This document shows positions 1-7,981 of a stretch of 64,000 bases of DNA, one piece after another. The position numbers and the translations under genes are program-made. Within the stretch, counting starts at the first letter, position 1; every line of letters starts with the position of its first letter. Origin of the DNA: Pseudomonas nabeulensis (GTDB taxonomy: Bacteria; Pseudomonadota; Gammaproteobacteria; Pseudomonadales; Pseudomonadaceae); assembly GCF_004682045.1 (NCBI RefSeq), contig NZ_QUZT01000014.1, positions 1 through 64,000 of the forward strand. The letters run 5' to 3'. A model generated the notes under the pieces. The model saw nothing but the letters and a program-made list of their open reading frames with translations. It had not been told where the DNA came from and searched no databases.

Positions 1-72
1 TTGCCCCTGATAGCGGTGTGCCAGTCACAGCAGTACCAGCTGACACGCCCTCATCGGGGGCAAGTCGAATCG
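1..72. repeat. REPIN (two inverted REP units), left side cut by the window edge
   Basis: The two ends are inverted copies of the common Pseudomonas core: TTGCCCCTGATAGCGG at the left and CCTCATCGGGGGCAA at the right, separated by a short loop. The same family occurs intact at 30056-30144. Such elements are non-coding and scattered by RAYT transposases. It lies just upstream of the AfsA-type operon. Bases 73-188 hold no gene and no operator I could define, only the operon's ribosome binding site near 174-180. Confidence 0.8.
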
Positions 73-188
73 TCGCACCGCACCTCCCACATTTAGAATT
101 ATTGTCGGCTTACCTATCCGTTCGGTCAGTAGCGGAAAAAAAACGTTTCAGCGTAGCCTGCTCCCCGTGATCAAAGGAGGAGATTGCT

Positions 189-1199
189 ATGTCTGAAGCC
201 CAGGCGATTCGTTATGAGAACACCGTGCCACGCAGCATGGTGCACCGCGCCGCCGTCAGCGAAGTGTTTCTGACAAGTGCGGAACGGGTGAAGGAACGTC
301 ACTTTCGTTGCAGCGCACAACTGCCGCGCACCCATAGTTATTTCAGTGAACATACCCACAGCGCCGCGCACTACGACATGTTGTTATTGCTCGAAGTGTT
401 CCGCCAGGCGTCGATCTATATTTCCCATGCGTTCCTGGAGGTGAGTGCCCAAGCCAAGTTTATTTACTTGGACAGTGTCACTCGCATGGCCGACCGTAGT
501 GCGTTGATCGTCGGGGACCGCCCGGCGTCGGCTGAGATCGATGTACATGTGGTAGACGAATATCTGCGCCATGGCCAGCGCAGTGGCGTGACGTTGAATA
601 TGTCGTTGCACATCAATGGTGAAGTTGCCGCGCATCACGAACGCATGAGCATCCGATGGATCAGTGCTGCGGCGTGGAACAAGATGCGCGCGCGCGCCCT
701 TGCGGCGATTCTCGCTGATGCCGACCCGTTGGCACAGCGTCCCCCGCCGTTGTGCCCCTCTGTGGTGGGGCGCCAATGGTTGAATAACGTGGTACTCGGT
801 CGCGATCTGGAGCAGGGCGTCACACGCCTGGTGGCGCCGTTGATCGTCGACCTCAATCACCCGGCAATCTTCGATCATCCCCTGGACCATATCCCCGGCA
901 TGTTGCTGTTGGAAGGTTTCCGTCAAGCGGCCCTGGTGGTCGCGGACCGGCAGTTGCAGGCCAGCGCCGAGCAGTTGCTGTTGTCCCGTTGCCATGTGGT
1001 ATTTGCCCGCTTTGGCGAGTTCGGTTTGCCCACGCGGGTGCGCGCCGACTTGGGCTCATTGGCGCGTGAAGAGCACGGCCGTATCAGCCTGAGGCTGGAT
1101 GTGGAGCAGGGCGGTGCGGTGATCGCCACGGCCGAGCTCGAGTTACTGCCCGTTGCCACCAGTCAGCCGCTGACGCTGGTGGCAGGGGGTGTCCAATGA
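189..1199 (+). CDS. AfsA-family (A-factor type) double-hotdog synthase
   Basis: 336 aa. In Streptomyces, AfsA/ScbA proteins join a beta-ketoacyl thioester to dihydroxyacetone phosphate, the first step to gamma-butyrolactone or alkylfuran hormones. Two hotdog repeats are visible: the N-terminal one opens with VHRAAVSEVFLT (residues 18-29) and has E69-V-F-R72-Q73; the C-terminal one has LNHPAIFDHPLDH (222-234) and E242-G-F-R245-Q246. The E-x-x-R-Q helix in both halves is the family hallmark. ATG 189 is chosen because AAAGGAGG lies about 8 bases upstream. It is first in an operon: its stop overlaps the HAD start as ATGA. No receptor-type TetR gene is visible in the window. The family call is firm; the product is inferred. 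FabA/FabZ-like dehydratases share the fold but lack the paired RQ motifs. Confidence 0.85.
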   Translation: MSEAQAIRYENTVPRSMVHRAAVSEVFLTSAERVKERHFRCSAQLPRTHSYFSEHTHSAAHYDMLLLLEVFRQASIYISHAFLEVSAQAKFIYLDSVTRMADRSALIVGDRPASAEIDVHVVDEYLRHGQRSGVTLNMSLHINGEVAAHHERMSIRWISAAAWNKMRARALAAILADADPLAQRPPPLCPSVVGRQWLNNVVLGRDLEQGVTRLVAPLIVDLNHPAIFDHPLDHIPGMLLLEGFRQAALVVADRQLQASAEQLLLSRCHVVFARFGEFGLPTRVRADLGSLAREEHGRISLRLDVEQGGAVIATAELELLPVATSQPLTLVAGGVQ

Positions 1200-1873
1200 G
1201 CGATTTGAAGTTCGTCTGGTTCGATTTTGGCGGCGTGTTGTCGCCACCCATCCCCGCGCTGTTCGAGCAATACCAGGCCAAGACCGGCCTGGCGCCACGG
1301 GTGTTGCAACAGGCCATGCGTGATGTGGCCGATGACCTCGGCGTGCCGATGTTGGCGCCGGTGGAGAGCGCGTTGCTCACCGAACAAGAATGGGGTCAGC
1401 GCCTGGAGCAGGCGCTGCGTCGCCGTTATCCGCAGATCGACCTGAGCCGCGCACGCTTGCAAACCTTCGGTGAACAATGGTTCGCCGGCGTGCCGGCCAA
1501 TGCGCCGTTGGTGGCGGCCGTGCGAGCGCTTAAACGTGCAGGTTGGCGGGTCGGCATCCTGACCAACAACGTGGTGGAGTGGGCGCCGTACTGGCGCGCG
1601 ATGGTGGGCCTGGACGAGGTGGTCGAGCTGATTGTCGATTCCAGCCAGGAACGCACCCGTAAGCCGCAGGCCGCATTTTTCCAGGTGGCCATTGAGCGTT
1701 CCGGCGTGGCTGCCAAGCACAGCCTGTTGATCGACGACGTGCTGGAAAACATTGAAGCCGCCGCCGCGCTGGGCTGGCAAGTGCTGCATTTTACCGACAA
1801 CCATCAGGCCATCACCCAGTTGCAACGCCTGACGGGCGTCAGCCTGTTGCAGCCTGTAGGGGAGTCTGCCTGA
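1196..1873 (+). CDS. HAD-family phosphatase of the AfsA-type operon
   Basis: 225 aa, HAD superfamily (YihX/epoxide-hydrolase-N-like branch). Motif I is D10-F-G-G-V with Gly at the usual second Asp, as in many YihX relatives; motif II is ILTNN; the motif III Lys is in RTRKPQ; motif IV is LLIDDVLENI. The start overlaps the AfsA stop (ATGA) and the stop overlaps the P450 start (TGATG), so the three genes are translationally coupled. AfsA-type condensation leaves a phosphate ester that must be removed, and HAD phosphatases sit next to AfsA homologues in actinomycete clusters (MmfP beside MmfL). I infer that it dephosphorylates the AfsA product; the substrate is unproven. Confidence 0.8.
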   Translation: MSDLKFVWFDFGGVLSPPIPALFEQYQAKTGLAPRVLQQAMRDVADDLGVPMLAPVESALLTEQEWGQRLEQALRRRYPQIDLSRARLQTFGEQWFAGVPANAPLVAAVRALKRAGWRVGILTNNVVEWAPYWRAMVGLDEVVELIVDSSQERTRKPQAAFFQVAIERSGVAAKHSLLIDDVLENIEAAAALGWQVLHFTDNHQAITQLQRLTGVSLLQPVGESA

Positions 1874-3093
1874 TGCCTGTCGCCGTGATTGCCGACCCCC
1901 GGGTTACCGTCGCCGGTATTCCCAATCTGGATGCGCCGCCGGCCTATCAACCCGCCAGCCTGGCGGCCAATGGCCTGTCGAGGATATTGCTGCCCAGTGG
2001 CCATCTGGCGTATCACCTGACCCGTTACGAACACGTGCAGGCCTTGTTGCTGGATAACCGAGCGAAACGCGGCCCGTGCAACCAAGAGGGCGGCGCGAGT
2101 TTCCTGCCGACCATTTCTCCGCCGGAACTGTTGTTGAACAGTGACTTCCCTGAGCACGGGCGTCTGCGCAAAGTGGTCGCCCGGGATTTTAGCCCCAGTG
2201 GCGTGGAGGCGCTGCGCAATAAAACCAAGCAGGTCATCCACCAGCGCCTTGACGCGCTGCAACGCCAGGGCGACGGCGCAGACCTGTTTACCCAGGTGCT
2301 CGACCACATCCCCTCCATCGTGAGCTGCCATTTGCTCGGTGTTCCCTTGGGCGACCGCGCGTATTTCCGGCCGTTGGGCCATGCCGTGCAAGTGGCCTCG
2401 TCTGCCGATGTGCCCGAGTTGCTGAACCAGTTCTGGGGCATCTATGACTACCTGACCGACCTGGTCACCGGCGCGCGCCCGACCTGCCAGGACGGCATGA
2501 TCCAGCGTTTAGTCGCGGCGCGGGCCGACAGCGAGCCACCGCTCACCGACCAGGAACTGGTGGGCGTCCTGCTGGGGGTACTGATCGGTGGCGACCAAAA
2601 TGCCCTCTCGGGGCTGAGCAAGGTGGTGTACACCCTGTTGGCGGCGCCGCCGTTATGGCAGCAATTGGTGGACGATCCGGGGTTGATCCCGAATGCCGTC
2701 GAAGAGCTGCTGCGGCTCATTCCCCTGGGGACTATTTCGATCTTCCCGCGCTCGGCCAGCGCCGACCTGGAAGGACCCTGGGGGCTGATTCCCGAGGGCA
2801 GCAGCATCTACGCCGATGCGTTCGCCGCCAACCGTGACCCGGCAGTGTTCTCAGACCCGTTGACGATTCGCCTGGACCGTAACGAAGCGCGGCATCTGCA
2901 GTTTGGCTACGGCCTGCATAACTGCATGGGCGCGGCGTTGGCGCGCATGGAAATCACCACTGTGGTGCAGATCCTCGTGCAACGCTTTCCCAACCTGCGC
3001 CTGGCGGTACCGGCCGACCAGGTGCCCTGGGTCAACGGCATCATCCTGCGTCGTCCGTCCGGCTTGCCGGTGCACGATTTCACTTCATCCTGA
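1873..3093 (+). CDS. Cytochrome P450 of the AfsA-type operon
   Basis: 406 aa, the normal length of a soluble bacterial P450 (CYP107-like size). The haem-thiolate loop is FGYGLHNCMG with C351 as axial ligand, and the ExxR pair is E278-L-L-R281. The I-helix oxygen-activation site, normally (A/G)Gx(D/E)T, reads G239-G-D-Q-N243, so the acid/alcohol pair is replaced by Gln-Asn. Such changes are known in P450s that use substrate-assisted proton delivery or run unusual chemistry. It has no N-terminal membrane anchor and no redox partner is encoded beside it. Likely role: oxidative tailoring of the AfsA/HAD product. The P450 assignment is certain; substrate and reaction are unknown. Confidence 0.92.
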   Translation: MPVAVIADPRVTVAGIPNLDAPPAYQPASLAANGLSRILLPSGHLAYHLTRYEHVQALLLDNRAKRGPCNQEGGASFLPTISPPELLLNSDFPEHGRLRKVVARDFSPSGVEALRNKTKQVIHQRLDALQRQGDGADLFTQVLDHIPSIVSCHLLGVPLGDRAYFRPLGHAVQVASSADVPELLNQFWGIYDYLTDLVTGARPTCQDGMIQRLVAARADSEPPLTDQELVGVLLGVLIGGDQNALSGLSKVVYTLLAAPPLWQQLVDDPGLIPNAVEELLRLIPLGTISIFPRSASADLEGPWGLIPEGSSIYADAFAANRDPAVFSDPLTIRLDRNEARHLQFGYGLHNCMGAALARMEITTVVQILVQRFPNLRLAVPADQVPWVNGIILRRPSGLPVHDFTSS

Positions 3094-3120
3094 CTCTGCG
3101 TTCTGACTGTGGAAGGCCCC

Positions 3121-4665
3121 ATGAAAAACTCGTTTTCCGATACGGCTCTACTCACCATTATCCTGCTGGCGATTTTCGTCGTGCCCAGTTCCATCTCCGG
3201 CACGGCGTTGGCCCTGCCGGCGATTGGCGCGGATATCCAGGCGCCGTTGACCAATCTGCAATGGGTGGTCAACGCCTTTAACCTGGCGTTTGCCTGCTTC
3301 ACTTTGGCGTGGGGCGCGCTGGCGGATCGGCTTGGGCGCAAGCGCTGCTTTGTGGCGGGTGCTTTCTTGTACGTGACGGCCTCGGTGCTGTCGGCGGTAG
3401 CCGAGAATGCGTGGCTGCTGGATGCGGCACGAGGGTTGGCCGGGGTTGGCGCCGCGGCAATTTTCTCGTGCGGCATTGCTATTTTGTCCACCCACTTCGA
3501 TGGCCCGGCACGACTGCGTGCGTTTGCCTTGTTCGGCACCGTGGCAGGGCTGGGCGTGAGCCTGGGTCCGACCTTGTCCGGCCTGTTGCTGGACAGCGTC
3601 GGCTGGCGCGCAATTTTCTGGTCCCATGCGGTGACCCTGTTGATCGTGTTGGTGGGCAGTCCCCTGATCACCCGTGACCGTGCATTGGCGGCACGCACCG
3701 CGCGGTTTGACGTGCCAGGCGCCACCTTGTTTATCCTCGCGTTATTGGCGTTGATGGTGGCCATCGTGCAGGGCTCGCAATGGGGCTGGACCAGCACGGG
3801 CGTATTGGGCCTGGTGGTGTTGGCGGGAGTGTTGTTGGTGGTGTTTACCCGGCAGGAACGACGTCACTTGCAACCGATGCTCGACCTGTCGTTGCTGGCG
3901 AGCGGCCCCTTCGTGGGGCTGGCGTTGGTCACTGTGGCTGCGTCGGTTGGCTTTGTGACGTTGCTGACGTACTTGCCGAGTTATTTGTTTGGCGTGCTGC
4001 AATTAAGCCCCACCCATGCGGGGCTGGGGATGTTGCTGTTGACGGTGCCGATGCTGTTTTGCCCGATTCTGGCAGGCAAGTGGGCGGCGCGCGGGGTATC
4101 GGCCATCGGCATTCTCAAGGCCAGCCTGGTTGCGTTGCTGGTGGGCGTGGTGACACTGGCATTGATCAGCCAGGTCGGCGTGGCATTGTGGCAATTGGCG
4201 TTGCCGTTGTTGCTGGTGGGCATCGGCATGGGGCTGTCGGCGGGGCTGGTGGATGGCCTGGCGTTGAAGACCGTGCCCGCACAGAAGGCCGGGATGGCCG
4301 CAGGGTTGCTCAACACGTTCCGCCTGGGCAGCGAGGCAATTGCCGTAGCGTTGTATGCCTCACTGCTGGCGACATTGCTCGACAGCCAGCTGCGTGACGC
4401 CTTGAGTCACTTGGCGCCCGATTCCGCCACGCTGCAACGCTGGATCGACGACGTGGCAGCCGGCAACCTCACTGGCTCCCTGCAAGCGTTGAGCAGCGAA
4501 CAGGCCGCCAACGTGCATAGCCTGTTTATCGGCGGGTATGACAGTGCCTTTCACGGCGTGCTCTGGGTGTTGGCGTTTGTTTTGCTGGTGCTCACCGTTG
4601 TGGTGAGCTGGCTGGTGCGACCGCTGCGGCAACAAGAGCTTGTCGAGGCGCAATTGGCTACGTGA
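3121..4665 (+). CDS. 14-TM MFS exporter (DHA2/EmrB-QacA type)
   Basis: 514 aa from ATG 3121; an in-frame GTG at 3109 would add four residues, but the purine-rich GGAAGG at 3111-3116 precedes the ATG, though closely. About 14 hydrophobic segments are seen. MFS motif A is GALADRLGRKR after TM2, and the TM5 antiporter-type stretch includes VAGLGVSLGPTLSGLLL. It follows the P450 by 27 bases with no terminator, so it is the last gene of the operon. DHA2 members export drugs and hydrophobic small molecules by proton antiport; here the natural reading is export of, or resistance to, the operon's product. Family is clear; substrate inferred. Confidence 0.88.
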   Translation: MKNSFSDTALLTIILLAIFVVPSSISGTALALPAIGADIQAPLTNLQWVVNAFNLAFACFTLAWGALADRLGRKRCFVAGAFLYVTASVLSAVAENAWLLDAARGLAGVGAAAIFSCGIAILSTHFDGPARLRAFALFGTVAGLGVSLGPTLSGLLLDSVGWRAIFWSHAVTLLIVLVGSPLITRDRALAARTARFDVPGATLFILALLALMVAIVQGSQWGWTSTGVLGLVVLAGVLLVVFTRQERRHLQPMLDLSLLASGPFVGLALVTVAASVGFVTLLTYLPSYLFGVLQLSPTHAGLGMLLLTVPMLFCPILAGKWAARGVSAIGILKASLVALLVGVVTLALISQVGVALWQLALPLLLVGIGMGLSAGLVDGLALKTVPAQKAGMAAGLLNTFRLGSEAIAVALYASLLATLLDSQLRDALSHLAPDSATLQRWIDDVAAGNLTGSLQALSSEQAANVHSLFIGGYDSAFHGVLWVLAFVLLVLTVVVSWLVRPLRQQELVEAQLAT

Positions 4666-4679
4666 GTTTGAAATGCGGA

Positions 4680-4795
4680 GCCTTTGGGAGGGGGCTTGCC
4701 CTAATGCCAGTCAGTTAAGAGATGACAGGAGCAACAGAAAGCCGCTCATCTGCTGTTTCCTTAACTGACAGGCATTAGGGCAAGTCCCCCAATCG
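4680..4795. repeat. REPIN, GCCCTAATGCCAGTCAG family
   Basis: A long inverted repeat. GGGAGGGGGCTTGCCCTAAT and CAGTCAGTTAAG on the left are mirrored by CTTAACTGACAGGCATTAGG and a CAAGTCCCCC tail on the right, with a loop of about 35 bases. It fills the gap between the MFS exporter and the convergent ppk2 gene and could also end transcription in both directions. The same family forms the outer element at 39669-39887. Confidence 0.8.
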
Positions 4796-4808
4796 TTGAC
4801 CGAGTCGA

Positions 4809-5726
4809 TCAGTAGAGTTGCGGCACGATCAACTCCGGCGGTGTCGGGCTGCGGGAATATTCCTCGTGCCGCACGCGCTGCGGCAGTTCGATCACCGGCA
4901 GTTGCACTTCTTCATAGGGCATCTGGTTCAACAGATGGTTGATGCAATTGAGGCGCGCCTTCTTTTTGTCATCGGCCTGCACCACCCACCACGGTGCCTC
5001 GGCGATATGGGTACGTTCCAGCATGATCTCCTTGGCCTTGGTGTAGGCCTCCCAGCGCCGACGGGACTCCAGGTCCATGGGGCTGAGTTTCCACTGTTTA
5101 AGCGGGTCGTGGATGCGACTGAGAAAGCGCAGGTGTTGTTCCTGGTCGGAGATGGAGAACCAGTACTTGATCAGCTGAATGCCAGAGCGGGCCAGCATGC
5201 GTTCGAACTCCGGCACGGTGCGGAAGAACTCTTCGTACTGGTCTTCATTGCAAAACCCCATGACCTGCTCGACACCCGCGCGGTTGTACCAGCTGCGGTC
5301 GAACAGCACGATTTCCCCAGCGGCGGGCAAATGCGAGACGTAACGCTGGAAGTACCACTGGGTCTGTTCACGGTCATTCGGCGCGGGCAGGGCGGCCACA
5401 CGGCACACCCGAGGGTTGAGGCGTTGGGTGATGCGCTTGATGACACCGCCTTTACCGGCGGCATCGCGGCCTTCAAACAGGATCACCACTTTGTGCCCGG
5501 TCTTGACCACCCAGCTCTGCAATTTCACCAGCTCACCCTGTAAACGGAACAGCTCGCTGAAATAAATCCTGCGCGCGGCTTTCTCCGGGCTTTCGCCCAC
5601 ATGATCGTCAAACAGTGCGTTGAGGTCGTGCCCGTCTTCGGACAGTTCCAGCTCCAGCTCTTCATCACTGTGATCAAGCAGTTCGCGGTGAATGCGCTGC
5701 ATCAAGGCGTCTTCTATAGAGGACAT
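4809..5726 (-). CDS. ppk2: Polyphosphate kinase 2 (PPK2)
   Basis: 305 aa from ATG 5726; the longer frame opens at TTG 5756 and is less likely. PPK2 enzymes transfer phosphate between polyphosphate and ADP or GDP. The P-loop is G-R-D-A-A-G-K-G-G at about residues 86-94, the Walker B/lid region is VLFDRSWYNRAGVE near 140-153, and the C-terminal RRRWEAYTKAKEIML helix is typical. The 80-residue N-terminal extension is acidic. It is divergent from pstS across 186 bases, so polyphosphate metabolism and phosphate uptake may share control. Single-domain, about 300 aa, as usual for class I PPK2. Confidence 0.93.
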   Translation of the reverse strand: MSSIEDALMQRIHRELLDHSDEELELELSEDGHDLNALFDDHVGESPEKAARRIYFSELFRLQGELVKLQSWVVKTGHKVVILFEGRDAAGKGGVIKRITQRLNPRVCRVAALPAPNDREQTQWYFQRYVSHLPAAGEIVLFDRSWYNRAGVEQVMGFCNEDQYEEFFRTVPEFERMLARSGIQLIKYWFSISDQEQHLRFLSRIHDPLKQWKLSPMDLESRRRWEAYTKAKEIMLERTHIAEAPWWVVQADDKKKARLNCINHLLNQMPYEEVQLPVIELPQRVRHEEYSRSPTPPELIVPQLY

Positions 5727-5845
5727 GGGCGGAGCTCGCGTGGTGGGGGATGGCAAAGTCTTAGTCGCAATTTGTTACGAACCAATGACATCAAAATGCC
5801 CGGTTGTGGCGGTAGAGGGGGACAAACAGGCGTTCTGCCACTGTG

Positions 5846-5863
5846 CATTCATAAAACCGTAAC
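5846..5863 (+). promoter_or_regulatory. Possible degenerate PHO box upstream of pstS
   Basis: CATTCAT-AAAA-CCGTAAC resembles the PhoB direct repeat CTGTCAT-N4-CTGTCAT with the right 4-base spacing, but matches only 5/7 and 4/7. It lies 50-67 bases before the pstS start codon. Phosphate-starvation control of pst operons by PhoB is established; this particular site is a weak visual match. The rest of 5727-5912 shows nothing else I can name. Confidence 0.35.
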
Positions 5864-5912
5864 AAGAATGTTGCAGAGTGCCCGAGCCCGAAATTCACAA
5901 GGATTTTCCTGA

Positions 5913-6941
5913 ATGAAACGTCTGATGAAGTCTGCTGCACTCGCCGTCGCGGTTTCTCTTGGTGCCTCCCCGGTGTTTGCTGCCGAAAGCATCCGCCTGA
6001 CCGGCTCCGGCGCGAGTTTCCCTGCACCGATCTACCTCACCTGGTTCAAAGATTTCAGCAAGAAGACCCCTGGTGTCACCGTTGACTACCAATCCAAGGG
6101 CAGTGGCGCAGGTGTACAGGACTTCCTGAACAAGACCGTTGACTTCGCGGCCAGCGACTCGGCCATGAAAGACGAAGAAATTGCCAAGGTGGCCGAAGGC
6201 GCACAGTTGCTGCCAATGACCGCTGGTGAAATCGTATTGGCCTACAACCTGCCGGGTAACCCTAAAGGTCTGAAACTGCCACGCGACGTCTACTCCGACA
6301 TCTTCCTGGGCAAGATCACCAAGTGGAACGATCCAAAGATCGTTGCTGCCAACCCGAACCTGAAACTGGGCGACACGCCGATCACCGTCGTGGTACGTGC
6401 CGACTCCAGCGGCACCACCGCGGTGTTCACCAAGCACTTGTCGGCGATCAACGCTGACTTCAAGAAGGACTTGGGCGAAGGCAACACCGTCAACTGGCCT
6501 GCCACCGACAAGTTCATCAAGTCGCCGAAAAACGACGGCGTGACCGCCACCGTACGCCAGACCCCCGGCGCTATCGGCTACATCGAGTACGGCTTCGCCA
6601 AACTGGCCAAGGTTGACTTCGCCGAGCTGCAAAACAAGGCCGGCCAATACGTGGTGCCGAACGCCGAAAGCGGTGCCGAAGCACTGGCTGCGGTGAACAT
6701 GCCGGAAAACCTGATCGCCTGGCTGCCAGACCCGGCAGGTGCCAAGTCCTACCCGATCACCACCTACACCTGGATGATCTTCCGCAAGGACAACGGCAAC
6801 CCGGCCAAGGCCAAGGCCATGCGTGACATGGTTGAGTACAGCCTGACCGAAGGCCAGAAAATCGCTGACTCGATGGGTTACATCCCACTGCCGCCGTCGG
6901 TAGTCGATCAGGTTCGCAAAGCGTCCGCCAACATTAAGTAA
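5913..6941 (+). CDS. pstS: Phosphate ABC transporter, periplasmic phosphate-binding protein
   Basis: 342 aa with a Sec signal peptide (MKRLMKSAALAVAVSLGAS, cleavage near VFA/AES). The mature protein begins with the PstS signature LTGSGASFPAPIYLTWF and has the phosphate-contacting loops KGSGAGVQDF, DFAASDSAM and RADSSGTTAVF. It captures Pi in the periplasm for PstCAB. ATG 5913 follows AAGGATTTTCCTGA. First gene of pstSCAB, with the next start 74 bases on. This is the roughly 340-aa PstS subtype. Confidence 0.96.
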   Translation: MKRLMKSAALAVAVSLGASPVFAAESIRLTGSGASFPAPIYLTWFKDFSKKTPGVTVDYQSKGSGAGVQDFLNKTVDFAASDSAMKDEEIAKVAEGAQLLPMTAGEIVLAYNLPGNPKGLKLPRDVYSDIFLGKITKWNDPKIVAANPNLKLGDTPITVVVRADSSGTTAVFTKHLSAINADFKKDLGEGNTVNWPATDKFIKSPKNDGVTATVRQTPGAIGYIEYGFAKLAKVDFAELQNKAGQYVVPNAESGAEALAAVNMPENLIAWLPDPAGAKSYPITTYTWMIFRKDNGNPAKAKAMRDMVEYSLTEGQKIADSMGYIPLPPSVVDQVRKASANIK

Positions 6942-7015
6942 GGCTCGCCAAGCTTCTCCCGGTGTGGGCTGAGCGCCATGCCGGGAGGGTTTTCCTCCTG
7001 TTCTGGAACTCGTCC

Positions 7016-7981
7016 ATGACCACACCCTTTGTCGTACCGGTAAACCCGGATTCTGCCTGCCAGCCACCGTCGACCAAAGACTTCCTGGTTGACCGCACCT
7101 TCCGTGCGGTTGCACGCATCGGCGTGGTGCTGGTACTGGCGCTGGTTTTCGCGCTGGTGTTCGAAGTCGGCCGCAAGGCGCTTCCAGGCATGGAAAAACA
7201 CGGTCTGGACGTGATCTTCGGTAGCGTCTGGGACGTTAACCAAGGCAAGTACGGCATTCTGCCGGCCATTTGGGGCACGCTGTACAGTGCCTTTATCGCG
7301 TTGCTGATCGCCGGCGTTTTCGGCGTCAGTATGGCGATCTTCCTCACCCAGGATTTCCTGCCGGCAAAACTGGCGGCGGTGTTTCGCACCATCGTCGAAC
7401 TGCTCGCAGCCATCCCCAGTGTCGTCTACGGCCTGTGGGGTATTTATGTGGTGATCCCGGCCATTCGCCCGCTGACCGCGTGGCTGAACAGCGAACTGGG
7501 CTGGATTCCTTTTTTCGGCACGTCCCTGAGCGGGCCCGGCTTGCTGCCGGCCGCGCTGGTACTGGCCATCATGATTCTGCCGACCATCGCGGCGGTATCC
7601 CAGGACGCCCTGACGGCGGTCCCGATGAAAACCAAGCAAGCGGCCTACGGCATGGGCACCACCCACTGGGAAGCGATTCTCAAGGTGATGGTGCCGTCGG
7701 CGGCCACTGGCATCTTCGGCTCCCTGGTGCTGGGCCTGGGCCGCGCACTGGGTGAAACCATGGCCCTGGCCATGTTGGTGGGCAACGCGAATACCATCTC
7801 GCTGTCGCTGTTTGCCCCGGCCAACACCCTGGCGGCCTTGCTGGCGCTGAACTTCCCCGAAGCCGGCCCGAACGAGGTCGAAGTGCTGATGTATGCCGCC
7901 TTGGTGCTGATGTTCATCACGCTGCTGGTGAACGTCTTTGGCTCGATGATCATGCTCTACGCGCAACGGGGTCAAAAATAA
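7016..7981 (+). CDS. pstC: Phosphate ABC transporter permease PstC
   Basis: 321 aa from ATG 7016; an upstream in-frame GTG (6962) would add 18 residues overlapping the pstS 3' region and is not favoured. The inner-membrane permease has about six to seven hydrophobic spans; the EAA-type loop that docks on PstB reads AAYGMGTTHWEAILKVMVPS, followed by GRALGETMALAML. It ends TAATG, overlapping the pstA start by one base. It forms the translocation path with PstA. Confidence 0.95.
   Translation: MTTPFVVPVNPDSACQPPSTKDFLVDRTFRAVARIGVVLVLALVFALVFEVGRKALPGMEKHGLDVIFGSVWDVNQGKYGILPAIWGTLYSAFIALLIAGVFGVSMAIFLTQDFLPAKLAAVFRTIVELLAAIPSVVYGLWGIYVVIPAIRPLTAWLNSELGWIPFFGTSLSGPGLLPAALVLAIMILPTIAAVSQDALTAVPMKTKQAAYGMGTTHWEAILKVMVPSAATGIFGSLVLGLGRALGETMALAMLVGNANTISLSLFAPANTLAALLALNFPEAGPNEVEVLMYAALVLMFITLLVNVFGSMIMLYAQRGQK

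Noticed and set aside
100..125. Possible TetR-type palindrome around CCGTTCGG upstream of the AfsA-type gene
   Set aside because: Symmetry does not extend beyond three bases each side; not better than chance.
5895..7115. Long open frame of about 400 codons on the minus strand opposite pstS/pstC
   Set aside because: Antisense to clear pstS and pstC sequence, low-complexity composition typical of GC-rich shadow frames, no ribosome site, no recognisable domain.
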